DNA of 64,000 nt, from NCBI GenBank assembly GCA_016293495.1, contig JAEDED010000004.1, positions 1-64,000 of the forward strand, in the 5' to 3' direction. Origin of the DNA: Treponema sp. (GTDB lineage Bacteria > Spirochaetota > Spirochaetia > Treponematales > Treponemataceae). Numbering within the stretch: position 1 is the first letter of the stretch; the number at the start of each line of letters is the position of its first letter. The position numbers and the translations under genes are program-made. This document shows, one piece after another, positions 7,936-17,883 of the stretch. The notes below the pieces were generated by a model that saw only the letters and a program-made list of their open reading frames with translations, ran no database searches and was not told the origin of the DNA.

Positions 7936-9180
7936 TTATTTTGAATCTGCAACAAGCGTTACAAATATATCCTGGTCTTTGCGGTTTCTGTGTACTGTGA
8001 TGCGTACTGTTTCGCCTGGACGTTTGCTTTCAAGAAGTGAAAGATAATCAGCGAGTGTAGAAACTCTAACACCGTCAATTCCTACAATGATGTCACCGCC
8101 AAGGTAAATAAGGCGCGGATTTCTTGTTCCGTATCTTACAGCTTCTGTTCCGCCTTTGATTTTAGCTTTTTCAGCATTTCCGTTTTTGATTACCTGCGAA
8201 ACAAGAACTCCGGAATTAATATCAAGACCTGCATAGTTTGCAATAGCAGAGTTCATCTGAACAAGTTCTGCCTGAATGATACCGCGCTGAACTGTTCCGT
8301 ATTTAAGCAGGTCGTTTACAACTCGCTGGGCAGTAGAAGAAGGAACTGCAAAACCAACGCCGGCAGAGTTTCCGCTTGAAGAATAAATCATTGTGTTGAT
8401 TCCGATCATTCTGCCTGCTGTATCAAGCAAAGGACCTCCTGAGTTTCCGGGATTAATTGCAGTGTCAGTCTGAATCATGTCACGGATAATTGTATTTGTG
8501 GAATTCTGAATAGGACGGCCAAGGCCAGAAACAATTCCGGTTGTCATTGTACGTTCAAGACCGAAAGGGTTTCCGATTGCAATGACTTTCTGTCCGACCT
8601 TGAGCTCTGTAGAGTCGCCGAATTCGATTGTCTTTAATGTAACTCCTGAAGGCGGATTAAATTTTAATACTGCGATGTCACTTGCAGTATCGAGACCGAC
8701 AACCTGACCTTCGTACTGTGAGCCGTCAGAAAGAGAAATGTAAATTCTTGAAGCTCCTGAAACAACATGAACATTTGTAACGACATAACCGCGTTTGTCG
8801 ATTATTGAGCCTGAACCGCTTCCGCCGCTTTCTACTACAGGCTCAAGAAACCAGTTGATTCCGGTAACCTGTGTGTTGATGTTGACAACAGCTTCGTTGC
8901 ATTTGTCGTAAACGTTAATATTCTGAAGTTCATCAGTTGTATATTTAATCTGGCCTAGAGCTGTATTTACTGCAAGTTCATTTTTGTCTGAAGCTTGCTG
9001 GTTGTAAGAGTCCTGAACGGCCTGTGTCTGATTTTCTGATGTCTGCTCAGAAAAGGCAGTCTGAGTCTGTGTATTTTCTGCTCTGGAAAGTATTTTATTG
9101 ATAAATAAAGTTATTGAAGAAACAGCAATTGCTGTAATAATTACTGTAAAAACAATGTGATGTTTTGAATATAATTTCAT
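7936..9180 (-). CDS. htrA: HtrA/DegP-type serine protease with PDZ domain
   Basis: A 414-residue protein with one N-terminal membrane anchor (residues about 10-30), a Ser/Gln/Thr-rich linker, a trypsin-like domain and one C-terminal PDZ domain. The triad is visible: His in TNVHVV, Asp in TASDIAVLK and Ser in NPGNSGGPL. It should degrade or refold damaged proteins in the periplasm. A TAGAAT hexamer ends six bases before the ATG, and there is no Shine-Dalgarno sequence. It is divergent from the PEGA lipoprotein gene. Confidence 0.95.
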   Translation of the reverse strand: MKLYSKHHIVFTVIITAIAVSSITLFINKILSRAENTQTQTAFSEQTSENQTQAVQDSYNQQASDKNELAVNTALGQIKYTTDELQNINVYDKCNEAVVNINTQVTGINWFLEPVVESGGSGSGSIIDKRGYVVTNVHVVSGASRIYISLSDGSQYEGQVVGLDTASDIAVLKFNPPSGVTLKTIEFGDSTELKVGQKVIAIGNPFGLERTMTTGIVSGLGRPIQNSTNTIIRDMIQTDTAINPGNSGGPLLDTAGRMIGINTMIYSSSGNSAGVGFAVPSSTAQRVVNDLLKYGTVQRGIIQAELVQMNSAIANYAGLDINSGVLVSQVIKNGNAEKAKIKGGTEAVRYGTRNPRLIYLGGDIIVGIDGVRVSTLADYLSLLESKRPGETVRITVHRNRKDQDIFVTLVADSK

Positions 9181-9186
9181 AACTGT

Positions 9187-9215
9187 ATTCTAATAATTTT
9201 TTGTGTTTATGGGAA
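9187..9215 (-). promoter_or_regulatory. promoter of htrA, leaderless geometry
   Basis: On the minus strand TTCCCA, a 17-nt spacer and TAGAAT are followed six bases later by the start codon at 9180. The -35 box matches the consensus at four of six positions. Confidence 0.45.
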
Positions 9216-9269
9216 TAAGTGGTGAATTTTTATATAGAAAAATAAAGCCGAAAAATATAGAATGAACGT

Positions 9270-9674
9270 ATGAAAAATAAATTGAAAATGACTTTTGCTT
9301 TAAGCGCCTTGATTCCTTTAGTGATGTTCTTTTTTTCATGTGTTTCTGATGATGTAGAATTATTAAAAACTGTAGATACATCAGATGCCGTAATTTTTAA
9401 AGTAACTGAAGAAGAGTCAATGTTAAAACCAGAAGCTTTTTACGAAAACTCTAAAAATACTGCTGACATTTATATCAAAACTGATAATCCAAAAGCAAAT
9501 ATTTATCTAAACGGAAATTACCAGGGAAGAAGTCCTTTAAGAATCACTGATTTAGTTCCCGGCTATTATTCTCTGATGGTGGAATTTTCACAGTCGTCAT
9601 CAGAATTCAATATCCATAAATATATGATTGAACTCGAAATGGGAAAAGAAAACGTCTATTATATAGAAAAATAA
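9270..9674 (+). CDS. PEGA-domain lipoprotein
   Basis: A 134-residue protein with a lipoprotein-type signal (hydrophobic stretch ending FFFSC, Cys24) and one PEGA domain (residues about 66-107: IYIKTDNPKANIYLNGNYQG, then SPLRI and a YY-containing strand). PEGA repeats occur in surface or periplasmic proteins of spirochaetes and other bacteria, with no defined enzymatic role. A TAGAAT hexamer ends six bases before the ATG (GAACGT), the same geometry as the next gene, and there is no Shine-Dalgarno sequence. The role is unknown. Confidence 0.8.
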   Translation: MKNKLKMTFALSALIPLVMFFFSCVSDDVELLKTVDTSDAVIFKVTEEESMLKPEAFYENSKNTADIYIKTDNPKANIYLNGNYQGRSPLRITDLVPGYYSLMVEFSQSSSEFNIHKYMIELEMGKENVYYIEK

Positions 9675-9688
9675 TTCTTATTTATCCC

Positions 9689-9717
9689 TTGAATTCTTAA
9701 GACAGTGATTTTAAAAT
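9689..9717 (+). promoter_or_regulatory. promoter of the GH2 gene, leaderless geometry
   Basis: TTGAAT (9689-9694), an exact 17-nt spacer and TAAAAT (9712-9717) are followed six bases later by ATG. The sequence between (GAATGT) has no Shine-Dalgarno match. Confidence 0.6.
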
Positions 9718-9723
9718 GAATGT

Positions 9724-12114
9724 ATGAAAACATTTATAAATAAATCATGGCAGTTTACCAGTACATTTGATAAACAGCTTCTGGCATCTAAAAAAACAGA
9801 CATTAAAATCAAACTTCAGACTGTAGACCTTCCGCACAGTGTGGTTCAGACTCCTTACAATTATTTCGACGCAAAAATCTATCAGACCGTCAGCGGTTAC
9901 AGAAAAACCTTCAAGACAGCTGCTGCATGGAAAAACCGTCGCGTATTCATTACCTTTGAAGGCGCAGCTCACGAGGCAACAGTTTATCTTAACGGTCAGC
10001 TTCTCGGAACTCACAGCACAGGTTATACAGCCTTTACTTACGAAATGACAAAGTTCCTTGCACCGCAGGGCTCAGAAAACGTTCTTGTCGTTAAGCTTGA
10101 TTCAAACGAAACTATAGATGTTCCTCCGTTCGGATTTGTAATCGATTACATGACCTATGGTGGAATTTACCGTGAAGTTTTTATCGAAGATAAGCCTCAG
10201 ATTTTTATCGATGACATTTATGTTACGACAAAGGAAAATTCGTGCGACGTAAAATTTGCATTAAGTGAACAGGTTTCTGAAGGAACTCAGTTTAATGTAA
10301 CAGTTGCGCCATGGTCAAAAACTAAAGGTAAGCCGATTACAGTTTCGGTTGCTGCAAACCGTTCAACTTCAAACCTTCATGCAGAAATTACAGTGCCTGA
10401 TGTAAAAATGTGGACACCTGAAACTCCTGACTTATACACAGCAACAGTTGAACTTGTTTCAAAAAACAAAGGTGAATCAGATTCAAAATCAGAACGCTTT
10501 GGTTTCCGTGACATTGTTATGAATGCAGAAGGACTTTTTCTTAACGGTAAAAAATACAAACTGCGTGGCTTAGACCGTCATCAGTCTTATGCATATCAAG
10601 GCTACGCAATGCCAGAATCTTTACAGCGATTTGATGCAAAAGTCCTTAAAGAAGAACTTGGCCTTAACGCAGTAAGAACTTCACATTATCCGCAGAGCCA
10701 TCACTTTATCGACGCCTGCGATGAACTTGGACTTCTTGTATTTACAGAAATTCCTGGCTGGCAGCATATCGGTTCAAGTGCAAAATGGAGAAAGCAGGCA
10801 ATTCAGAATGTAAACGAAATGGTTTTACAGTATCGTAATCATCCTTCGATTTTCCTCTGGGGCGTCCGCATTAATGAATCTCCTGATGACGATGAACTTT
10901 ATTCTGTTACAAATTCCGTTGCCCGTGAACTTGATCCTTCTCGTCCTACAGGCGGAGTCCGCTGCTTTAAAAAATCAAATCTTCTTGAAGATGTTTATAC
11001 TTATAACGAATTTGTTCACCGTGGAGATAATGAAGGCTGCGAACCAAAATCAAAAGTTACTTCAAATATGAAGAAGGCATATCTCATCAGTGAATATAAC
11101 GGACATATGTATCCGACAAAAATGTTTGATGACGAAATTCACCGTACAAATCATGCCTTGCGTCATGCAAAAGTAATCAATGATGTAGCCGGTCATTCTG
11201 ATATCGCAGGAAGCTTCGGCTGGTGTGCATTTGATTACAATACCCATGAAGATTTCGGAAGCGGTGACGGCATCTGCTATCACGGCGTTATGGACATGTT
11301 CCGTAATCCGAAAATGGCTGCTCTTGTGTACAAGTCTCAGGCTGAAGACGAAGTAGTACTAGATGTCAGTTCTTCAATGGATGTCGGTGAACATCCTGCG
11401 TGTACACGCGGAAAGAACTGGATTTTTACAAATGCAGACAGCATAAAAATGTATTTCAATGATATTTTTATTACTGAATATTTCCCTTCAAACAGTCCTT
11501 ACAAAAACTTAAAGCATCCTCCGATTCTTATTGATGATTACATTGGAGAACGATTTGTCAAAGAAGAAAAAATGAGCCAGAAGTCTTCAGAACAGGCAAA
11601 GGCCGTCATTAATTTCAATGCAATTTACGGTCAGATAAAAATGCCGTTCAGTATTCTCTTAAAATGTGCTGCGCTTATTCTCAAAGGTTTCAACTATGCA
11701 AAACTCAGAAAGCTTTATGACAATTACGTAGGAAACTGGGGTGGAGCAGCTTCTGTTTACAAATTTGAAGCAATTAAAGACGGAAAAGTCGTAAAAACTA
11801 TTTTAAAAGGACCTGTAAAAAACATTCAGATAAAAGCCGATATTTCTAATAAGGAACTTTCTGTAGAAAACGGCTGGGATGCCAGCAGCGTAAGGCTTTC
11901 TGTAAAAGATCAGTATGGAAATACAGTGCCTTATTATATGGAAAGTGTAAGATTCAGTCTTTCCGGCCCAATTGAACTGATTGGACCTGAAACTTCCTGT
12001 TTCAGAGGCGGTTATGCAGGAACTTATGTTCGCACAACCGGTAAAACTGGAAAAGCACAGCTTAAAGTTGAATCAGCAGATTTAAGTTGCAATATTAATT
12101 TCTCGGTTTTATAA
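9724..12114 (+). CDS. glycoside hydrolase family 2 protein (beta-galactosidase/glucuronidase-like)
   Basis: A 796-residue enzyme with the GH2 order: a jelly-roll sugar-binding domain (about 1-170), an Ig-like domain (about 175-260), a TIM barrel (about 265-560) and C-terminal beta domains, the last being a second Ig-like domain. The acid/base is probably E385 in GVRINES and the nucleophile E457 in LISEYNG. No signal peptide is visible, so it should act in the cytosol on imported oligosaccharides. The neighbouring MATE gene gives no hint of the substrate. A beta-galactosidase, beta-glucuronidase or related activity is possible. Confidence 0.9.
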   Translation: MKTFINKSWQFTSTFDKQLLASKKTDIKIKLQTVDLPHSVVQTPYNYFDAKIYQTVSGYRKTFKTAAAWKNRRVFITFEGAAHEATVYLNGQLLGTHSTGYTAFTYEMTKFLAPQGSENVLVVKLDSNETIDVPPFGFVIDYMTYGGIYREVFIEDKPQIFIDDIYVTTKENSCDVKFALSEQVSEGTQFNVTVAPWSKTKGKPITVSVAANRSTSNLHAEITVPDVKMWTPETPDLYTATVELVSKNKGESDSKSERFGFRDIVMNAEGLFLNGKKYKLRGLDRHQSYAYQGYAMPESLQRFDAKVLKEELGLNAVRTSHYPQSHHFIDACDELGLLVFTEIPGWQHIGSSAKWRKQAIQNVNEMVLQYRNHPSIFLWGVRINESPDDDELYSVTNSVARELDPSRPTGGVRCFKKSNLLEDVYTYNEFVHRGDNEGCEPKSKVTSNMKKAYLISEYNGHMYPTKMFDDEIHRTNHALRHAKVINDVAGHSDIAGSFGWCAFDYNTHEDFGSGDGICYHGVMDMFRNPKMAALVYKSQAEDEVVLDVSSSMDVGEHPACTRGKNWIFTNADSIKMYFNDIFITEYFPSNSPYKNLKHPPILIDDYIGERFVKEEKMSQKSSEQAKAVINFNAIYGQIKMPFSILLKCAALILKGFNYAKLRKLYDNYVGNWGGAASVYKFEAIKDGKVVKTILKGPVKNIQIKADISNKELSVENGWDASSVRLSVKDQYGNTVPYYMESVRFSLSGPIELIGPETSCFRGGYAGTYVRTTGKTGKAQLKVESADLSCNINFSVL

Positions 12115-12171
12115 ATACAAGGCTGAAGATTTCAGTATATAATAAAATATATAGTAAATATAGGTAGTAAA

Positions 12172-13530
12172 ATGACGTCAAATATTTCTCGTGGATCTAT
12201 GTCCATGGTAAAATTAACTGTTCCATTAGCAATGGAACAGTTTTTTCGTATACTCGTTTCTTCTGTAGATACATTTATGCTCAGTACCTATTCTGACAAA
12301 GCAGTTGCCGGAGTCGGACTTGTAGCTCAGTATGTCTTTTTTCTGCAGATTCTTTTTAATGTAGTCTGTATCGGTTCTTCGATTGTCCTCGCACAATATC
12401 TCGGAGCAAAAAAAACTGACCAGGAATTAAATTACATTGCACAGGCAAGTACTGTAATGATTACAGTACTTGCGCTTATTCTTACAGCGTTGGTTATTTT
12501 CGGAATCGGACCACTTGTAGGCTGCTATAATCTTGAACCTGAAGTAGAAAAAAGTGCCGTTGATTATTTTATGATTTATGGCGGTTTCTGTTCTGTGTTT
12601 ACAGCTTTCAGCCTTTTGCAGAGTTCAATTCTCCGCTCCTATGGTTATACAAAAGATGCAATGATTGTAACAATTATTGCAAACATTATTAATGTATGCG
12701 GTAACGCAGTTGCACTTGGCTTCTTAGGTTTTACTTTGCCTGAACCATTTTCAGGTGTTAAAGGTGTTGCATGGGCTTCTGGACTTTCAATGATTGTTTC
12801 TACTTTCATACTTCAGATAATGATTGCCAGAAAAAAAGATGTTCAGTTTAACCTCAAAGGAATTAAAGAAGTTCCTTCAAGAGTTTATCATGTGATTCTT
12901 TCAATCGGAGTCCCAACAGGCGGCGAAAATCTTTCTTACAATGTTGCAAATATTGCGCAGACTGCAATGTTCTCTACACTGGGAACAAATGTAATGTCAG
13001 CACATGTTTATACTCAGACAATTATTAGATTTGCCTATGCCTTATCAATTGCCATCGGAGCTGCAACTCAGATTAAAACAGGATACTTTGTAGGTGAACA
13101 CCGAAGCGAAGAAGCCTACAGAAAACTTTACCGTTACTGGATTTTTGCAACTATATCTTCAATTTCACTTGTAGGAATCTGTAATTTGTTCAAAACACCG
13201 ATAATCAGTCTGTTTACTCCTGTTGACGGTCCGATATTCCCGATTGTAGCTTCGCTCATGATTGTATCGTTCTACATTGAAACAGGCCGCTGTATGAATC
13301 TGATATTCATCGGAGGACTTAAAGGTTCTGGTGATATTAAGTTTCCTGTAGGTTATGGAATTTTTTCGATGTGGACAATTATTGTAGGACTCGGATGGTT
13401 CCTCGGACTTTATATGGGAATGGGAATTATCGGTTTCTGGATTGCAGTTGGAACAGAAGAAACAACTCGCGGTATTGTAATGCTGTTACGCTGGCGAAGT
13501 AAAAAGTGGATGAAAAAAGCTATCGTCTGA
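12172..13530 (+). CDS. MATE family efflux transporter
   Basis: A 452-residue protein with twelve predicted membrane helices in two related halves. The opening PLAMEQFFRILVSSVDTFML is the usual MATE start, and SIGVPTGGENLSYN opens the second half. MATE pumps expel drugs or metabolites using Na+ or H+ gradients. The gene follows the GH2 gene by 57 bases and may be co-transcribed. The substrate is unknown. Confidence 0.93.
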   Translation: MTSNISRGSMSMVKLTVPLAMEQFFRILVSSVDTFMLSTYSDKAVAGVGLVAQYVFFLQILFNVVCIGSSIVLAQYLGAKKTDQELNYIAQASTVMITVLALILTALVIFGIGPLVGCYNLEPEVEKSAVDYFMIYGGFCSVFTAFSLLQSSILRSYGYTKDAMIVTIIANIINVCGNAVALGFLGFTLPEPFSGVKGVAWASGLSMIVSTFILQIMIARKKDVQFNLKGIKEVPSRVYHVILSIGVPTGGENLSYNVANIAQTAMFSTLGTNVMSAHVYTQTIIRFAYALSIAIGAATQIKTGYFVGEHRSEEAYRKLYRYWIFATISSISLVGICNLFKTPIISLFTPVDGPIFPIVASLMIVSFYIETGRCMNLIFIGGLKGSGDIKFPVGYGIFSMWTIIVGLGWFLGLYMGMGIIGFWIAVGTEETTRGIVMLLRWRSKKWMKKAIV

Positions 13531-13554
13531 TGAATCTCAACAAACGATAGCTTT
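13516..13554 (+). terminator. hairpin overlapping the MATE stop codon
   Basis: A perfect 11-bp stem (13516-13526 with 13544-13554) spans the stop codon. The T-run after it is short (CTTTGTATAT), so it may terminate weakly or protect the mRNA 3' end. Confidence 0.5.
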
Positions 13555-13632
13555 GTATATCAACTGATAAATGTGACATTAACAAAATTGCCGGGCAAAT
13601 AATAACCTCGACATTGTATCAGTTTCTAAGTT

Positions 13633-14544
13633 TTATTCAAAATCTGAAATTGATTTTAGATATTTTTCAACTTTAGATTTTGAAACTAAACACGGAAAGT
13701 CATTGCTTTCTGAACAGCGGACAATAACTTCTTCTTTGTCTTCATTAATTCCGTAGAATTCAATTTTAATATCTTTGCCTGCAGCGCTGATGATGTAAAC
13801 TAAATCCGGTTCAGCATTCATATCAAGGCTTTCAAAGTCATCAATCCATTCAGAAGCTGTAAGGCTTTCTGCAGAACGAAGCCAGCCTTCAATTTTTGTT
13901 TCATTAACCTTCGAGTCTGGACAAGCCCATTTTGTTTCTGCAACTTCGCCTGTTTTTTCAATTATAAAATCAAGGTTTTCTGGAACTGCTTTTCCATTGT
14001 ACTTTTGAATTTTGTAGGCTTCAGAAGTTTTGAACGAATACAAATTGTAATCAAAAAGATTTTCTTCTGCAAAATCAAAGGCAAGAATCAGATTGCCTGA
14101 TGCAAGATAAACTTCTTTACTCGAATCAAGTTTGATGTAAGTCTGGTTTGCTGTTGAAGTTGTCTTACCGATAAACAGTTTCTGAATCTGTTCGTTGTTA
14201 GAAGAATATCCGGTTACGATAATCGGATTGTTAAGTCCGTATTTATCAAGTTCCTCATCGGTTGCAGATTTTTTTACTGTTTCTATTATTTTAAGGTTTT
14301 CAAAAGTCGAAAGAAGGTAGTCAGCCATTTCTCTGTTTGCAGGATGATTTGAATTTAATACCCAGTCATCACCATTTTTCGAAAGACGAATTTCGCCTTT
14401 GTGGTTAGAAATGCCAAGAGTTGTTACTGCTGCGTTAGGTTTGATTTCTTTAACAACTGCGCGTGGCTCAAAGTATAATTGAAAAATATGTACGACAATT
14501 AAAATTCCTGTCAGTGAAAGTAAAATTATTTTTTTAACGCTCAT
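13633..14544 (-). CDS. DUF4340 domain-containing membrane-anchored protein
   Basis: A 303-residue protein with one N-terminal membrane helix (residues about 5-24) and a beta-rich extracytoplasmic part. Segments such as LSKNGDDWVLNSNHPANREMADYLLSTF and KLFIGKTTSTANQTYIKL are typical of DUF4340. It is the last gene of a four-gene unit (ATPase, permease, GldG-like, DUF4340), and its start overlaps the GldG-like stop by four bases. DUF4340 proteins regularly accompany GldFG-type ABC systems. The biochemical role is unknown. Confidence 0.8.
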   Translation of the reverse strand: MSVKKIILLSLTGILIVVHIFQLYFEPRAVVKEIKPNAAVTTLGISNHKGEIRLSKNGDDWVLNSNHPANREMADYLLSTFENLKIIETVKKSATDEELDKYGLNNPIIVTGYSSNNEQIQKLFIGKTTSTANQTYIKLDSSKEVYLASGNLILAFDFAEENLFDYNLYSFKTSEAYKIQKYNGKAVPENLDFIIEKTGEVAETKWACPDSKVNETKIEGWLRSAESLTASEWIDDFESLDMNAEPDLVYIISAAGKDIKIEFYGINEDKEEVIVRCSESNDFPCLVSKSKVEKYLKSISDFE

Positions 14545-16196
14545 TTTTCACTTCCTTCTTTATCATTTTTCTTTGACGAAATAAAACGTTTGTCTTCCGG
14601 GTTATATTTCTGGTGAATGATATATCTTCGGGCAATACGCATTCTCCATACAATAAAGCCGATGAGAATTATTACAACAGCAAGACCAAATTCATTAAGC
14701 ATTTTAACGATGAATGCAGATTTTTCATTTTTAATTGAAATAAAATCAAGTCTTGTTCCTTTAGTGCGCATTGCACAGAAGTCTTCATTGTTGTTTACAT
14801 AATCAATTATGTTTCTGAGGAATAATGCAGTTGCGCTTGTTCCTTCGCTGTCTACAATCACGTCAGTTGTTGAAGCACCTGAAGAAACTACAACAATTTT
14901 TGATTTTAAGGTTGATTTAACTGAAGGATTAAAAGCTGATGAGAAGTTTCCTTCTGCGAGCACTGCAAGGTTTTCTGCTTTAAGGTTTTCATTTTCTGAC
15001 GGAAGATTGCTTCCAGGGTAGAGAATGATGTTTTCTTTTGCACGCCAGCTTTCGTCTGATGATTTTGCAAGAACTGTTGTCTTTATGTCTGAATTCTTTT
15101 CGATTTCAGAAATGTCAATCGGAGAAGCGCAGAATAAAAGAATGCCTCCAAGGTTATCAGTAATCGCATTCTTTCGTGGAGTTGAATCTTTGTCGATTAC
15201 AGGAACCCAGTGAAGGAGCTGCTTTCCGAATCCGCTCTGGTTCTGGTAAAAGCATTTCTGGTCCATAACAAAGCTGCCATCAATTTTAATTCCGTAGCCT
15301 TCAAGAAGTTTTGTAATGTTACTGTTGTTTTCAAGGAATATCGGAAGCTGGTCATTGTCAACAAAGTATTCATCGAGTGCATCAACGAAGAAGGCAACGT
15401 TTCCGCCCTGCATGATATAGTCATCAATTTTTTTAAGCTGGTCTTCAGGAATTTCTTCTTTAGGTCCGTTGATGATGATAGCGTTAAGGTTTACAGGAAT
15501 ATTTTCGTGAGTAAGATCAATTTCTTTGATTGAATAAATGTCAGAAAGAAGTGTTCTGAAGTTGCCGGCACCTGTTTCAAAATAACTTTGTGCATATCTG
15601 TTTGAACGAAGTTCGTATTCTTTATGACCTGTGATGTATCCGATCTGGTACATTGCTTCTGCATCAGCTTCCTGTGCAGAAATAATTTTTGAAATTGTAG
15701 TTGTAATTTTGTATTCAATGTCGGCGGAAGTTTTTAATGCGTCAATTGAAGCAATGTAATCACCGTAAGTAATTGCAATTCCCATCCAGGCAATCTTTGA
15801 AGAAAAGCCTGCTGTTTCAACTGTATCAATCTGAACTGGTGATAATCCGTATTCCTGTGCAATGCGCTGATTTTCCTCTTTGCTCATATCATAAATCTGG
15901 TATGAGAATGCAGACGAAGCATTGCTTTTATATTCAGAAAGCAGATCAGTAAGATACTGCTGTACATTGTTATATGGAGAAGGAAGATCTTCAGAGAAAA
16001 ACATTTTAATTGAAAGCGGAGATTCAATATTTTTAACAACGTTCTTGCTGGCTTTCGAAAGCGAATAGGTTTTTTGCGAAGTTAAATCAAGTCTGACAAA
16101 ACTTCTTACGCTTACAACATTAAGAAGGAAAATTACAACGATCAGAAAAAATCTGTCGCTTGCAGGGCTTTTAATCCATTCAATCAGTTTTTTCAT
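14541..16196 (-). CDS. GldG-like ABC-type auxiliary protein
   Basis: A 551-residue protein with membrane helices near both ends (about 17-34 and about 508-530) and a large extracytoplasmic domain between them. SSKASKNVVKNIESPLSIKMFFS-type sequence at the N-terminus and GGNVAFFVDALDEYF in the middle match the Gldg_ABC_trans family. In Bacteroidetes GldG works with GldF and GldA in gliding and secretion; spirochaetes do not glide that way, so the role here is open. The start is one base from the upstream permease stop. Confidence 0.85.
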   Translation of the reverse strand: MKKLIEWIKSPASDRFFLIVVIFLLNVVSVRSFVRLDLTSQKTYSLSKASKNVVKNIESPLSIKMFFSEDLPSPYNNVQQYLTDLLSEYKSNASSAFSYQIYDMSKEENQRIAQEYGLSPVQIDTVETAGFSSKIAWMGIAITYGDYIASIDALKTSADIEYKITTTISKIISAQEADAEAMYQIGYITGHKEYELRSNRYAQSYFETGAGNFRTLLSDIYSIKEIDLTHENIPVNLNAIIINGPKEEIPEDQLKKIDDYIMQGGNVAFFVDALDEYFVDNDQLPIFLENNSNITKLLEGYGIKIDGSFVMDQKCFYQNQSGFGKQLLHWVPVIDKDSTPRKNAITDNLGGILLFCASPIDISEIEKNSDIKTTVLAKSSDESWRAKENIILYPGSNLPSENENLKAENLAVLAEGNFSSAFNPSVKSTLKSKIVVVSSGASTTDVIVDSEGTSATALFLRNIIDYVNNNEDFCAMRTKGTRLDFISIKNEKSAFIVKMLNEFGLAVVIILIGFIVWRMRIARRYIIHQKYNPEDKRFISSKKNDKEGSEK

Positions 16197-16197
16197 G

Positions 16198-16929
16198 TTA
16201 TGCCACCTTCCTTCTTGATTCCTGCGATTTAATCGTCAAAAGAATAAAGATTATGATAAGTGAAAGAAAATAAATAATATCGCGACTGTCAATAATTCCC
16301 CGTGCAACAGAGTTGAAATGTTTTACGACAGAAAAGAACGAAAGTGTTCTTACAATTTTTCCAGGGATAAAAATCATAAACAGATCGATCAATGTAAAAA
16401 ATCCGCTGATTGCAAGAGCAGTAAAAAATGAAATTATCTGATTTCGTGTAATTGATGAAGCGAAAATTCCGATTGAAGTATAAACTGCGCACAGCAGTAC
16501 GGCGCCAATATAACCTCCTGCGATCGGACCAAAGTCTGGCTTACCGAAGAAGGTTAATGTAATTACGTAGAAGACAGTTGGAAAAATCATCGCAACTGAA
16601 GTAATAAAGCCTGCAAAAAATTTTCCAAGTACAACCTGAGTTTCTGTAACAGGGAGCGTCATTAAAGTTTCAATGCTTCCGGTTTTTGTTTCATCTGCAA
16701 AAAGCTTCATTGTCAAAGCAGGAATGAACATCATAAAGGCATATGGAAGTATTGAAAAGAATATTCTTAATTCAGCACGTTTGTTATGAAAAAATGTTGA
16801 ATAAAAAAATATGCCGACAGTTACTAAAAATAATGCAGTTACTATATAAGCAATCGGGCTTGTAAAATATGATTTAAGTTCACGGCGGGCAATTACCCAT
16901 GTTAAATTGTTTTTCTTTGAATCTTTCAT
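16198..16929 (-). CDS. ABC transporter permease (GldF-like, ABC-2 type)
   Basis: A 243-residue membrane protein with six helices, starting WVIARRELKSYFTSPIAYIV, the typical opening of ABC-2/GldF permeases. It contains ADETKTGSIETLMTLPVTETQVVLGKF, the cytosolic coupling-loop signature. It overlaps the ATPase gene by four bases and directly precedes the GldG-like gene. It should form the membrane channel of the complex in the cytoplasmic membrane. The substrate is unknown. Confidence 0.9.
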   Translation of the reverse strand: MKDSKKNNLTWVIARRELKSYFTSPIAYIVTALFLVTVGIFFYSTFFHNKRAELRIFFSILPYAFMMFIPALTMKLFADETKTGSIETLMTLPVTETQVVLGKFFAGFITSVAMIFPTVFYVITLTFFGKPDFGPIAGGYIGAVLLCAVYTSIGIFASSITRNQIISFFTALAISGFFTLIDLFMIFIPGKIVRTLSFFSVVKHFNSVARGIIDSRDIIYFLSLIIIFILLTIKSQESRRKVA

Positions 16930-17873
16930 TTTACATCCTTTTGTGTGAGCATGTGGAATATGTTTTCAAGACTGTTTTTAACATTCGTCATTTCGTAAAG
17001 AGTCCATTTGTTCTTTACGATTACTTTGAAAATCTCAGGACGGATTTCGATATTGCCGTTTACATGAATACGGATTCCGATTGCCTTTTTTGATGGAGAC
17101 TTAAAATCATCTTCACGTTTTGTAACGCTTTTGATTTCGTCAAAGGCAGAGAAAACTTTTTTTGCTTCCGTAAATGTACAGCCTTCAAGGATAAGATTTA
17201 CTGCGACGTTCTGTCCAAAGCTTTCCTTCAGTTCTGAGGTTGGACTGTCAGCAACAATCTTACCGGCAGAAATGATAATTACTCTGTCGCAGAGGCTTTC
17301 TACTTCCTGAAGGATATGAGTTGAAATAATTACTGTTTTTGTTTTCCCGATTTCTTTAATGAGATTGCGGACATCTTCAATCTGGTTTGGATCAAGACCG
17401 CTTGTCGGTTCATCAAGAATGAGAATTTCAGGATCGTTAATCAAAGCATGAGCAAGACCGACACGCTGTTTGTAACCGCGCGAAAGTTCCCCGATATTTT
17501 TATCCATGACTTCTGTCAGTCCGCAGGTTTTGCAGAGCTCAGGAATTTTTTCGGAAGGTTTCTGGGAATGAATCTGGCAAAGATACTTAAGATAATCTTC
17601 AACAATCATTTCGGCATATAGAGGTGCAGATTCCGGCATGTAACCGATTTTGCTCTTTGCCTTTACGATATCAGAATTGATGTCTTCGCCGTCGATTCTG
17701 ATGTTTCCTGAAGTAGTTCCCCAGAAACCTGTAATCATTCTCATTGTTGTAGTTTTTCCGGCACCGTTAGTACCTAAAAGTCCTACAATCTGTCCTGTAG
17801 GAATTGAAAAACTTATGTCGTCAACTGCCTTGAAATCTCCAAAGTATTTTGAAACATGTGACAGTTCAATCAT
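16926..17873 (-). CDS. ABC transporter ATP-binding protein (GldA-like)
   Basis: A 315-residue ATPase with Walker A GTNGAGKTT (near residue 34), signature LSRGYKQRVGLA, Walker B ILILDEPTSGLD and the H-loop STHIL. The C-terminal ~90 residues extend past the nucleotide-binding domain, as in GldA/CcmA-type ATPases of ABC-2 exporters. The ribosome binding site AGGAGA sits just before the ATG, across the stop codon of the oxidoreductase gene 10 bases upstream, suggesting one operon. Confidence 0.93.
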   Translation of the reverse strand: MIELSHVSKYFGDFKAVDDISFSIPTGQIVGLLGTNGAGKTTTMRMITGFWGTTSGNIRIDGEDINSDIVKAKSKIGYMPESAPLYAEMIVEDYLKYLCQIHSQKPSEKIPELCKTCGLTEVMDKNIGELSRGYKQRVGLAHALINDPEILILDEPTSGLDPNQIEDVRNLIKEIGKTKTVIISTHILQEVESLCDRVIIISAGKIVADSPTSELKESFGQNVAVNLILEGCTFTEAKKVFSAFDEIKSVTKREDDFKSPSKKAIGIRIHVNGNIEIRPEIFKVIVKNKWTLYEMTNVKNSLENIFHMLTQKDVK

Positions 17874-17883
17874 GTAAGTTCTC